Below are positions 1 through 10,297 of a stretch of 64,000 nucleotides of DNA, one piece after another. Each line of letters opens with the position of its first letter. Within the stretch, counting starts at the first letter, position 1. The stretch spans positions 43,394,348 to 43,458,347 of the forward strand of contig NC_134825.1 in assembly GCF_004210375.1 (NCBI RefSeq). The letters are read 5' to 3'. A model generated the notes under the pieces. That model was not told the origin of the DNA, ran no database searches, and was given only the letters and a program-made list of their open reading frames with translations. Made by a program: the position numbers and the translations under genes. The stretch is from Tachypleus tridentatus (Eukaryota; Arthropoda; Merostomata; Xiphosura; Limulidae).

Positions 1-2178
1 AATGTATTCATAATAGTGAATGTAGCAAATGTGTATGCTGTGATAATACAATCTTGTTTAACGATTCGACTAATATGAAATATGTTTCGTCAAAAGAACA
101 TTCCATTATTAGTAACAGTAAACTTAACGGTAAGAATCATCACAAAGAAACTTGTTGCATTACCCATTGCTCAGTCATTGACATAAAAAATTGTAAAGAC
201 GAAACTTTTATTAAAAATGAAGTTGGACCTATAGACGACGACAGCGAGAAGAAACATTGTTCCAATACAATACTCCCCGAATGTTCAGTCATTGATGTGA
301 AAAATTGTACAGAAGAATATTACGTTAGAAATGAAATTGGGCCTGTGAATGATGATAGCCGGGAGAAACACTGTTCCAATATAATAATCTCCAAGTGTGT
401 AGTCGCTGATGTGAAAAATTGTACAGAAGGGCATTGCGTTAGAAATGAAGTCGGACCTACAGTCGATGACAGTGAGAAGAAAGGTTGTTATAATACAATA
501 TTCCCCCAATGTTCAGTCTCTGATGTGAAAAATTGTACAGAAGGACATTACGTTAGAAATGAATTTGGACCTACAGACGATGACAGCGAGAAGAAACATT
601 GTTCCAACACAAGACTCTCCCAATGTGGAGTCGCTGATGTGAAAAATCGTACAGATGAATATTATGATAGTAATAAAATTAGAGATCTTAGTGATCAAAG
701 CCAAGAGAAATCTTGCTCCGAGAACAGATTTGTACATGATTCACAAACCAATAATGTAAAACCTCGTTTCAAAGCTAAGCTACTACATTATTTGGCCAAT
801 GTAAAATGTTTCATAGCACAAAAACAAAAAATCAAAAATAGAAAAAACACTAAGCACTATTTGAGAAGTATATCAAATTATATTTCCCCAAAAGTACCGA
901 GATTTGCCTACAGAAGGCAGTTTTGTATGCAACAAGACCAAAGTTTTGTCGACAAAACCAAAATCCCTGCAAGTTCTCTTGATCACAAAAACGATGGATT
1001 AGGTAGTGATACTAACCATTCTGCGTGGAACCAAAAAATAAGTAGTTTCACAGCAGCAAACATAGACAATAATACAAAGACAATTCTCAAAGAAAGCCCA
1101 AATACTAGTGACACAGAAACGAATAGCCACTCATACAGCCCAGCCCAGATAAACCCTTTTAAAGCTCATCTTAATTCACATACTCTCCTCTGTAAGGATA
1201 GAGTAATAAATTCACCAATATGTGATGATTTGGGGACTGAGATAAACGCTACACAGTACTGTGGATCATCACACAACTCAGTATGTAAAACGTTGTCAAA
1301 ATCAACTCAAACTTTGGTCTGCGAAATACTAAAACCAAGCACTTGGTCACCAGAAAGTCCAAAGTGTATGAAGAAAATGCATGAAAGGATGCTAGATACT
1401 TCTGATTATAAAAATTCATTACTCAATTCTAGCTCAGAATCAGAAGCTTCTTTTCAGTTTAGGAATTTTGCTACATTGGAGGAAACTTTTGTAGACACTA
1501 GAAATAGTGAATCATCGGAATACGTGCTTTTAAGGCATAATCTACCCGTTCATCAATGCAAAGAGAAAAACAGTCTTAACTTAAATTCAGTTGAATCTTT
1601 CTGCCCACGATATACTGAATCTGAAGACAAACTGAGTAAAGCCATTGAACAGCAACACACTTCAGAACCATTCAGTTTGTTACACGATAACGAAACCCTC
1701 TCATTAAGCAATAAGAAAGGGAACATAGCGAATAATTCAAGATTACTTTCAAAATATGAACAACTTGATGCTCGCCATACTATACGGACGGATTGTAACT
1801 CTTATTTTCATACCAGTTCCAAAAGAACTGAAACGTCTCAGAGTAAATCTTCAAGCAGATCAAGAGCTTTTTCCAAAAAATTTAAAGGCTTTTGGACAAG
1901 TGAAAGTTCACTTGACTCATGGAAAACGGCAAATCAAAATTCCAAAGAAAGTAATGTAGATTACATTATGAGGGAAAGATCTAAGAATTTATTGGTGTCT
2001 CATCTCTCAAAACAGAGACCTTTAAATAAGTCAGAACAAGAGCTTTTGCCCAGAGTAAACTATAAAGTTTTCAAAAGATGTGAACTAACTCATGATTACA
2101 CTAATTCAAAGGAACATCTTAGATGTCAAGTGTCCTTAGATGATGAATACTTTACAGCCGATGAGAGCGTCGGTCAAG
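1..2178 (+). CDS. AKAP-like (SPHKAP/AKAP11-related) gene, large exon, 5' partial
   Basis: The reading frame (codons starting at position 3) is open from the left edge, so this is the right part of a long exon; no ATG near the edge marks a start. It encodes about 725 residues that are hydrophilic, Ser/Asn/Lys-rich and probably disordered. The first part holds five tandem 38-residue units (separate entry). The exon ends at AAG before GTACAG, leaving one base of a Gly codon that is completed exactly by the next exon at 3142. I read the gene as a PKA-anchoring scaffold only because of its C-terminal exons; this exon on its own has no domain I recognise. Large, poorly conserved central exons are typical of SPHKAP/AKAP11-type genes. 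The frame runs past the donor to a stop at 2235, which is intron read-through. Confidence 0.7.
168..737 (+). repeat. Five tandem 114-bp (38-residue) coding repeats
   Basis: Units begin at 168, 282, 396, 510 and 624, each exactly 114 bp, so the frame is kept. Each unit starts with a Cys followed by a V-x-D-[VI]-K-N motif, has a central [RK]-N-E-x-G-P element, an acidic D-D-S or N-D-D-S stretch and a second Cys near residue 31. The fifth unit is the most diverged and has lost the G-P. Residues just upstream of the first unit are Cys-rich and may be a worn earlier copy. Strong nucleotide similarity between units also keeps the reverse strand open, giving two equal 74-codon shadow frames that are not genes. 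Confidence 0.9.
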
Positions 2179-3141
2179 GTACAGTCATTCAGTTAGCTCT
2201 AAGACTAGTATTAATGATTTTGGTGTTTAACTTGTAAATTAAGGTAAAGATATAGAAATTATAATTTAATAGTGTTTAATACAGGAAGGACGAGTACATT
2301 GAATCACAAGTAATAATAGTTGAAGATTGTCTGTAAGTAGCCTGAACATACAAAAAACGGTATGATGAAATGTTTAGATTTGGTGTAGGGAGTGGACCTA
2401 GTCATAAGCGTGGCGGATTGTGCATCTGAGGGTTTGTGACTCACTTCCCATTGCTACAAAATTACGGTATGTACTTTGTGGCCATGAGTGTAGTACAATA
2501 GTGACGGTTAAATTACACTGTTATATTACGGTAGTCCAAGAGGTGGCGGAATTTGGAGTTGAATAGTTGTATTACCTCTAGTCTATCATTTCAAAACTAG
2601 GCACGGCTAACGTAGATAGCCCTTGTGCAGCTTTGTGATGCTTTCTGAAACAAACAGAAAATGAGTATGTGAATGTGTTGCGTGTGTTTTGTAGGGTTAT
2701 CTGCTGTATCCGCCAAGGGCAATTTGTAAATCCGTAGACTTATCGCTGTCTCACCAGGGGATTTTTGAATAAGAATAAAAATCTTTTCACAACAAAAGAA
2801 ACATCGAAAATTAGTTTTATTATTAGATATTGACATTTTAATTTAAACTAACAGTTTATATATAGAACTTTATCAGATATATAGAACTGTATCAGTTAAA
2901 ACAAAGAGAACAAAAGTATCTATATAAAGACCTCATACTTATGTGCACCCCGTTTAAAGAAGCAAAAAACAAATGTTTGGAAAGGTTAAAATTAAGTCAT
3001 TTTTATTTATATTTTTAAAACATTAGAAAATATGCTATGTTTAGCTGGACGATCATTCAGCGTACTTAGTTTTTGTTACCTTACATAAATTATTGGCGAG
3101 GAGTTGAAGCAAATTGTTTTTTTTCTTATTGTTTCATACAG
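2179..3141 (+). other. Intron of the AKAP-like gene
   Basis: GT donor at 2179 and a TTTCATACAG acceptor ending at 3141. The phase is conserved across it (G + GC gives Gly). It contains one old SINE at about 2398-2662; I see nothing else. Confidence 0.75.
2398..2662 (+). repeat. tRNA-derived SINE, family 1, very old copy
   Basis: Diverged but collinear with the younger copies: a worn tRNA-like head, then a block like GTGACGGTTAA, a CCTCTAGTCT block, and the tail GGCACGGCTAACGTAGATAG followed by CCTTGTGCAGCTTTG and an A-rich end. Nine copies of this family occur in the window, in both orientations. Confidence 0.6.
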
Positions 3142-3857
3142 GCTACTCTTCACGCCTTTATTTAGAAAGTGGTGAAAGTGAATTGTCTCAGAGTACTGAG
3201 GACATCTTAGAGGATGACAGAAGTCAGCTGTCGCGTGGTAGTTCGATTGGTTTTGTTTTGGAGGGAAGTGATGAAGATGAGTCTTTAACTGTTAGTCTGG
3301 ATGAACGCAACGACGACTTCATGAAGAAAGATTGTCGCCGACACCAGAAATTGTCCGGTTGGAAGACAGAGGGCTCAAGTGGAAGCAGTGAAATAGACAA
3401 TGTTATTGAAGATCCCAAATTAGGTTTCACAAGATTTCCTATTATTCCTATGAGGTCGGCTAACTCGGAACCTTGCCTCTTACATATGTCGCCATCGGAT
3501 CCAGCACTATCTTTACCGCCACTACAAATCCCCAAAGACGCCATTGCTACATTATGGAGAGGTCGGAATTTGTTGATGCTCACTGGAAAAGGAAGCCTTA
3601 AAGCATACTCGTATGATGGTGTTAACCCTAATTTACCGGTTCCTTTCAAGGCTAGGTTTAGATGCAAGAAAACATCAAATGAAGAACTTAGCAGGGACGA
3701 CCATTTCTACTCTTTCGCAGATGCTTCATTTTGGCACTGGGGGTCAGCAGGGTCACTAAGTGGAGTTTCTTCTATTAAAAGTTCTTTGGGAGACCTTTCC
3801 AGGAATAAAGAGGACTCTGTTAAGAACGACAAATGTCACTCGTTGCAACATTTAAAG
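3142..3857 (+). CDS. AKAP-like gene, second visible exon
   Basis: The exon starts after the CAG ending at 3141 and ends in AAG before GTATTT. It contributes 238 codons after completing the Gly codon split with the previous exon. The product is acidic and Ser-rich at first (a run of E/D/S after the YSSRL start), then more ordered, with a stretch around R-S-A-N-S-E-P, a Pro-rich segment, and a W-R-G-R-N motif near the middle. It ends in phase 0, matching the next exon. No catalytic motif is visible, which fits a scaffold. The frame has no internal stop, and continues into the intron only to 3932. Confidence 0.75.
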
Positions 3858-4234
3858 GTATTTCTTTCAAGTTATTTGAAAACAGATTTCATTAGTGATA
3901 TTAACTTTATTTATATTTTTGATACTGTGTGATTCTACAATGAAAAGGTATAATTTTGAGTTACAAAGTGTCAAATATCAGAACCGAGTAAGCGACTTAA
4001 AATACCGTAAAAATAATTGAGAGACATTACGAAGATCAGGTAGTTACCTGCGATTCACTTTAAATTATTTAATTCAGAAAGTTTAGTGTTATCATTTTTC
4101 CTAACATTATATTTTAAATATAAGTATTTCATGTGCAAGTGGTGGAAACGATACAATATCCACTTTAAATCTCTTTAACAAATGTTCAATAGATTATAAG
4201 TAAACTTAATGACAAAAAAGATATTTTTCAACAG
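3858..4234 (+). other. Intron of the AKAP-like gene
   Basis: GT at 3858, acceptor TTTTTCAACAG ending at 4234. No recognisable repeat. Confidence 0.6.
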
Positions 4235-4396
4235 CGGTGTAACTCTTCAACATCAGAGGATCTTCGTCCAGTAGCGACACATTGTAACATTGCAGGAGAC
4301 TGCCAACTTCTTGTTATTATTTTATGGATAGCTGCCAGCAGAGCAGGTCTTCCTTCCCTGATCGTTTATACAGATGGAGACCAAAGGTTATCCATG
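4235..4396 (+). CDS. AKAP-like gene, conserved C-terminal exon
   Basis: This 54-codon exon was too short to stand out as a long frame but has a good acceptor (AACAG|CGG), a good donor (ATG|GTCAGT) and matching phase 0 at both ends. It encodes the block D-C-Q-L-L-V-I-I-L-W-I-A-A-S-R-A-G-L-P followed by an acidic turn. The W-I-A-A-S-x-x-G-x-P pattern is what I associate with the C-terminal domain shared by SPHKAP and AKAP11, and it is the main basis for naming the gene. The match is from memory of the family, not an alignment. Confidence 0.7.
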
Positions 4397-6050
4397 GTCA
4401 GTTTCATGTGTTTAATTGTATAAACAGTCCGTTGACATAATTTTGTTAACTTTGTTCTCCTGAAGTAAATATCTCAATTCTTCTTAGTTTTAACATGGAA
4501 TTTTAATCGAAGATATTATAGTTTCATAGAATTTACTATTTTATAAAGTAGCTGAAAACTTTGTGGTTTTTACCTTTACATTGTTCATTGCCAGCTAAGC
4601 TGTGTGACAAGTGCTCATACGTGATATTTATTGTACAAAAATACAACAACACGTTTTTACCAATCATTAAACGAAAGTATTAATGGACAACTAAATAAAT
4701 ATTTTAAAATATTGACTTTACAAAATAATGTAGTGCCCTCAAACGGATTTTTAGTTAACTGTCCTGGTTTTAAGTATCAAGCACGATTTATATGCGTCTT
4801 ACTTGTAATTTTGTAGACAACTTTTAGTTATGTATAAGTAATGCTACATAGAAAATAATAGATAGGCCGATAATAACTGTTTCATTTCATGGAGTGTTTT
4901 CACGCTGGTGGAAGTGATCTACAACTGTGGTAAGATATTAGAATTTTAGTTTTTCTCGATTACATTTTCCACTGCAGCTCCAAATTCAGTAGATGTGACC
5001 CGTACTCATGACCTCTAATACAACTAATGGTAAAGTGACTATTTGATATCCAATAAAGTTCGATTTTGGAATCATCAACATATTTTATTGAAATATCATA
5101 CTTTTCTTTATTTTTTGATTAAGCATCACATACATGTAACTCTGAGTGCACTGCGCTAACGTATTTCTATCTATAGTTTCTTTCATCATTCAGTCACTCA
5201 ACCAGAAGTACAATCCATAAGAAATATGACTTTTATCTCAGTTAAAGGGACTGAGTTTGCTGATTGGCGTGTTTGAATGAGAATCCGGTGGTTTATAGCT
5301 TGTCTCCCCTTGTCGCGAAATCGCGCTCAGCTGTGAGTACTTTATAAGGTGACGGTGATATCCTATTATTCAGTTACAGCAGTCTAAGACTTGGTAGAGA
5401 TCAATGTTGACTAGCTGGCTTCCCTGTTAATTTAAAATTAGGTGCAACTAGTAAAGGTAGCTCTTATCCTAGTTTATGTGAATATCTGAAACAAACAAAT
5501 AAAAGTAACAATTCACTCAGTTACATAAAAAAGTTACTTGAAAACTCTAGTTTTGAAGAATTTTACAGTGCTTGTTTGGAATTTTAACACAAAACTAGAT
5601 AAAGGCTATCTGTGCACAGTCATTTCTAATTTTAAACTAATCCACTAGAGGGAAGATACTTAGTCCACAACACCCACAGCTAATACTTGTTCTGCTCTTG
5701 TATTACCAAGTAACAGGATTTAACTGTCATTATTATAGAGCATCCATGTTCTGAGATTGTAAAGCACATTTTTGCAACGAACCAAGAACCCTTGGTTGTT
5801 TTGGTATTAAAGACAAAGCTACACAAAGGACCCTTGTATTCACAGAACGAACATGATAACCTCGATCCAAATTTAGTGAAGAATCTCTTCATCTGTTTGA
5901 AACCTCCAATTGAAATATTAAACGATTATCCCTTAATTGACTCACATCGTATCCATAAAATACTTAGAAAACTAACTTAAACACATTTTTGGCTCACATC
6001 AAACCTACTGAATACTTTCAAACTAAAACATTTTTCATTCTTATCGTTAG
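4397..6050 (+). other. Last intron of the AKAP-like gene
   Basis: Runs from GTCAGT to a TTATCGTTAG acceptor. It holds a reverse-strand SINE fragment near 5590-5695. Small frames inside it (for example 4631-4816 and 5792-5980) have no family features and I do not call them. Confidence 0.6.
5590..5695 (-). repeat. SINE family 1 fragment, reverse orientation
   Basis: Reads GGCTATCTGTGCACAGTCAT, then a CCACTAGAGGGAAG block and CCACAACACCCACAGC, which is the reverse complement of the family-1 core. The tRNA-like head is missing. Confidence 0.5.
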
Positions 6051-6233
6051 GTGACAGAAGTATATCATCAGGCTGAAAAGCGAAAGTGGACAGTTGGAGA
6101 CGTGGCTTGTGAAACTCTGCGGTTTTGCAGAAATAAACTTTCCAACGGACAGAACAAGAGTAGTAGACAGAGAGAGACAACTCTCTTCAGACATTTGATA
6201 GGAAAAGATAATGTTATTACCTCGGATCTTTAG
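6051..6233 (+). CDS. AKAP-like gene, terminal exon
   Basis: Encodes 60 residues and a TAG stop. It begins V-T-E-V-Y-H-Q-A-E-K-R-K-W-T-V-G-D and continues to F-C-R-N-K-L. Joined to the previous exon this gives a W-I-A-A-S ... W-x-V-G-D ... [FY]-C arrangement, as in the last ~100 residues of SPHKAP/AKAP11. The gene product would act as a cytoplasmic anchor for PKA regulatory subunits if the homology holds. The RII-binding amphipathic helix itself was not located. The assembled visible protein is about 1,078 residues, lacking its N-terminus. Confidence 0.75.
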   Translation: MTEVYHQAEKRKWTVGDVACETLRFCRNKLSNGQNKSSRQRETTLFRHLIGKDNVITSDL

Positions 6234-6280
6234 AAGAGATGTAATGGAAACCATGAAGTGTTATATCACGTCACGTCTAT

Positions 6281-6286
6281 AATAAA
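6281..6286 (+). promoter_or_regulatory. Polyadenylation signal AATAAA
   Basis: Canonical hexamer 48 bases after the stop codon of the AKAP-like gene, followed by a T-rich stretch. It marks the likely 3' end of that transcript near 6300-6320. Confidence 0.6.
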
Positions 6287-6592
6287 CCATAGTTTTTTAT
6301 TTATTCTGTCAATATCTTGTTCCTGTATAATATAATTTATACTGAAACTACTTTAACTGAAATTAGATAAGAATTAAAAACAATCTTAATTATTCTTGAA
6401 GTTTATCAGACTATGATAAAAAGCTTGTGAAGTTTGTTTACTTAATCTCTGTCTTTTGTGTAATTTTCAGAAAAGAACATTATAAAATGAAAGTGATGTA
6501 TCTGACTTAATGACATAATCAAATGTGAACCAATAATGATTGTTCAAGTACCTATTGGCAAAAGTAAGTAAAATATTGATATTACACTAAAA

Positions 6593-6715
6593 AGCCCCAC
6601 GTTAGTACAGCGGTTAGAATACGGATTTACAACCCTAAAAGCAACGGTTTGATTTCTCTGGCTGCGCCCAACAGATAGCCCGATATGGCTTTGCTATAAG
6701 AAAAACACATAAATT
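6593..6715 (+). repeat. tRNA-derived SINE, family 2
   Basis: A different tRNA-like head (AGTACAGCGGTTAGAATACG, then GGTTTGATTTC as B box) followed by the short tail CAGATAGCCCGATATGGCTT TGCT and an A-rich end. Two further relatives lie at about 36130 and 56612. The tail resembles the end of family 1. Confidence 0.6.
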
Positions 6716-7130
6716 ACAATAAATTTGCAAAACTATATTAAATTTAAAAGTAAGCCCTTGGATTGAAATAATTAGAGTTAATAGTAAAAAATCCTACATC
6801 TCTGATTTTGTTTGATGGACCCTATCACTGCCTAATGCACAATAACAGAAGTTTACCTATTTACCCTTAAATTACATTCAGGGTAAAGTAGAATAGTCCT
6901 AGTTTACCAGTACCATACCGTCTTTTATTGTTATCGGGCTATATACATTTAATAATAAACAAACAATACTCGTGAAACAGTATATTTGTCTTTATTAAGT
7001 AAAACACTTTTTTCTTAACGTCACCACCCTAACCAGTTAAGTTACTGAAAGCTGTCTTATTACAGAATCTTTGCCCGTTTTCCTAGAGGTATTTGGAAAC
7101 GACTTTATCGTTGTAAGAAAACTAAATAAA
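6716..7130. other. Intergenic, nothing recognised
   Basis: AT-rich sequence with no long frame, no repeat shared with the rest of the window and no motif I can name. Confidence 0.5.
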
Positions 7131-7382
7131 TATACACTACATGGCCAAATGTATGTGAACACCCCTTCTAATTGGTGGGTTTAGTTATTTCAGCCACACC
7201 CATTGCTAACAGGTGCACAAAATCAAACGTACAGCCATGCAATCTCCATAGATAAACACTGGCAGTAGAATTAATCGTACTGAAGAGCTCAGTGAATTTC
7301 AACGTGGCACTGTCATGGGATGCCACCTTTCTAACAAGTCAGTTCGTTAAATATTTACCCTGCTAGAGCTTTCCCGATCCCC
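7131..7382 (+). mobile_element. Tc1-type transposon, 5' end only
   Basis: Starts with TATACACTACATGGCCAAAT as a terminal-repeat-like end and then reads into a decayed N-terminal transposase region (a piece resembling T-E-E-L-S-E-F-Q-R-G-T-V-M-G-C and N-K-S-V-R). This is the helix-turn-helix start of a Tc1-like transposase. The element breaks off near 7382 and is followed directly by gypsy-like sequence; the catalytic part and the 3' terminal repeat are absent. Confidence 0.6.
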
Positions 7383-9740
7383 AGAGGTACAGCAGTATGT
7401 CTAAGGACACATACTGAGTAATTCATGAATCATTTGATCAAGATGCAGATAATATGATAGGTCCAATTAATAGTACTTCAGAAGAAAGGCATAGTTGTAT
7501 ATTAGTGATTATAGACTATTGTGTTAAATACCCAGGAGCTACTTCGATGAAGTTCATAAATCTGAACATGTAACTGAAAAATTAGTTATTGTCTTTAAAT
7601 TTATTTGAAGTTCTTTGTGAAGTTTACATATGCTGTTATCCAAAAGATGGCAGACTTTTATCCATTTATCAGATAGCCACTAATCCCTACCACTCAGCCT
7701 GCAACGGACTTGTATTTCGATGGAATCTTGAAATCAGTGCTGAAAAAATTATGCGAAGAAAAGCCAATAAATTGGGATATATATGCTCCTTCACTTTTGT
7801 TTGTTTACTGGGAAATGCCACACGACAGTACAATATTTTTTTTCCTTCGGACTATATTGTTTCAAATGACTGTTAGAAGGCCAGTGACCATTCTACAAAG
7901 ATTTTAAACAGGTAATGTGGAAACAGCCAAAACAAAATATGCTTACTAGAATGTAAATGACCTAATGAAGAAACTTAGGGGAAATTTACAAGGTAGAAAG
8001 AGCAGAATATTAACTGTCTCAGGCACGATTCAGAAATAATTACAATACGTTAACTAGGCCTAGGAATTTTCAGCAGATGATGAACTTATTATTATTATTC
8101 TAATAGGCAATAACAAACTACTCATGCATTGGAAACGAGTTTTTTCTATAGCTGAGAAGGTAAATGTTATCGAGATTCAAACAGGTGTTATGCATGACCA
8201 AAAAAACTTTTCATGCCAATTTATTGAAACTTTAACAGAAACATGAAACTTCATCATCTGAAACTAGCATCCAACATAAGCAAGAAATATTGGAATTGGA
8301 AAGTATTTCTGCAATACAGGAAGAACTACTAGAGTTAGAGCACAGAAACGAGGAAATCTTCGTACATAGGCCTCTTTCAAATGAGGAATTATTAAACTTA
8401 CTTTCTTTTGAAGTAAATAACACAGTTAGTAATCTTCACACAAGTGTCATCTTAGATGTAACTCAAGTACAGGTAGTCTCGAGACTTCTTAGGAGTAACA
8501 AAGATGCGTTAACAGATCTCCCATGTGAAGTTAATTTGGACAAACATATAATCAAGTTGACAGGCAATGAACAGGTTAGAAAGAAGTTGTACCTTGTACC
8601 ACATTATTTTAGAGTCAAAGTGAAGAAAAGATCTTCAGTCAGTATTATATATAGAAATCGTTGGAAAAGTGACAATTTTTATGCCAATCCATCAGCGATT
8701 TGGAAAAAACAAACACACGATGTCTAATTAATATAATTATGATCTTCGTCTTATAAATCAGTAAACTGTCTTTGATTTTGAAACCCTATCCAACCACGAT
8801 TAAATCTTTGACAAACTTGCCAAAGTTAATTATTCTACCAAAGTTGTTTTAAGTAAGGGTTATTGGCAAATCCTCAAGCAGAAGAATAAAAATTAATCAC
8901 AGCTATCTTGATGGCAGATGTCAATTTAGAATGATGCTATTTTTGGTTAGTAAATGCATTGGCTACTTTCAGTACATTCATGAGATTTTGTTGAGAGTTA
9001 TAACCAATGTAATCAGTACATAGGTGACATGTTGACCCATACTGAGACTTGAGAAGAACGCTTGCGTAAGTTGAACAGACTTGTTAAATTCCTAAGCCAT
9101 GTGATAAGTCATAGATGTGTGAAGCCAAAATATAGAGGGGCAGTCACTAAGAAGCAGCTAAGGGGTTTTTTAAGACTGAATAGATTTTATCGTAACTACA
9201 TTACAAAATTTGTTACTACAGCTTCTCGTTTGATAGGAAAAACCAAAAATGGTTTACCGTACAAAAATTATCGGGAAAAGACCCAAGAAATACATTTTGC
9301 ACTCTCAAGAGTAAGTTGTCATCTCCTCCCGTCTTACATCTAACTGACCTCCATCAATAATTTATTCTAAATACTGATACGTTGGACACTGTAGATGGGG
9401 AAATTCTTTTGCGGGAATTTTATTGTGAAAAATTTTTGTTGCCTTTGCAAGCAGTAAGTTCACAACGTTACAAAAGGCATATTCAGTCATGATCATGAAT
9501 GTTTGGCAGTTATATAAGCAATTTTAAAATTAGAACCGTATCTAGATAATCTAGAACTTATATTAAAAACAGGCCACCAGTCACTAAGGTATAGTTAAAG
9601 GTCCAAAGTGACCAATAGTGAAATTATGAGCCGGGCTTTGATTCTAAAGCCATATCAGTCTAAAGTTATATCCATCAAAGGCAACAAAGATGTAGGAGCG
9701 GACTATAGTGGAAACAGATGAACTTTAGCATAGATATACA
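7383..9740 (+). pseudogene. Ty3/gypsy-type retrotransposon pol remnant with IN upstream of RT
   Basis: Decayed, with many stops and frameshifts, but modules can be read in order on the + strand. At 7440-7560 there is an integrase core segment (I-G-P-I-N, then I-L-V-I-I-D-Y with the first catalytic Asp). At 7650-7800 comes the N-P-Y-H-x-A-C-N-G-L piece. At 8110-8160 there is L-L-M-H-W-K, like the GPY/F C-terminal module. A linker frame (8290-8727) leads into an RT start (H-I-I-K-L-T), then S-K-G-Y-W-Q-I near 8860 and Y-I-G-D-M-L near 9020, matching the Y-x-D-D position. At 9060-9340 there is F-L-x-H-V-I and R-F-Y-R-N-Y-I, and RNase H-like sequence (N-T-D, then E-C-L-A-V-I) runs at 9370-9735. 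This IN-RT-RH order is unusual for gypsy elements and matches the Gmr1-like lineage. Confidence 0.7.
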
Positions 9741-10297
9741 AGTAATTCTGAATAGACCAAAAGTCAGACGCTGTATTCAATGTTTTTGTACAGGTGATAT
9801 ATAGTTTAGCCATTTGAAAATACTGGATCACATTTTGATGTGAAGCAAAATGAGCAAACACACTACGACAGTAAGAAACAGCATGTTTATCTTCAAGGCA
9901 AATCCAGGAACCTACCAGGAAGCTCGGTTGATGAAATTGTAGAATGTTTCAACTATACATAACTAATTTGAAGTGTATTTCATCTTTAGTATTGTGGGGA
10001 CATTGTTCATTATGCACATGCATATATATTTATATGGTTTTTTTGTTATGTATTTTTTTAGGTAGAAATTTGAACATCCTTGAATATGGAAGTTGGAAAT
10101 GTAGTGCTCATAATCAAACATTAGTTACTGATAGTGATAGAAGTGTCAGTAATAGTGATTAATTTTTGTTGTGTTTTGTAATTGCACATGCCTATGATGG
10201 TTTTACTGTTTTGAAATTTTTGCATATTCTAAGCTGAATCCGAAAATGATATCCACTTTTTCCTCTTACGTACAGATTTTACACAATACGTTATATA
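9741..10297 (+). other. Gypsy element 3' part and possible LTR, left half
   Basis: Follows the RNase H-like stretch. It includes a short frame ending in an acidic Ser/Asp tail (to 10162), possibly the end of pol or a flanking ORF. Sequence on the far side of the Tc1 insertion (11758-12090) has LTR-like signals, so this may be the left half of an LTR split by that insertion. Inference only; the opposite LTR is not in view. Confidence 0.3.

Noticed and set aside
285..737. Two equal 74-codon reverse frames across the coding repeats
   Set aside because: They are shadows: the 114-bp units keep the complementary frame open in the same way each time.
8290..8727. 145-codon frame as an independent gene
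   Set aside because: It is the IN-RT linker and RT start of the gypsy remnant, continuous in sense with modules on both sides.
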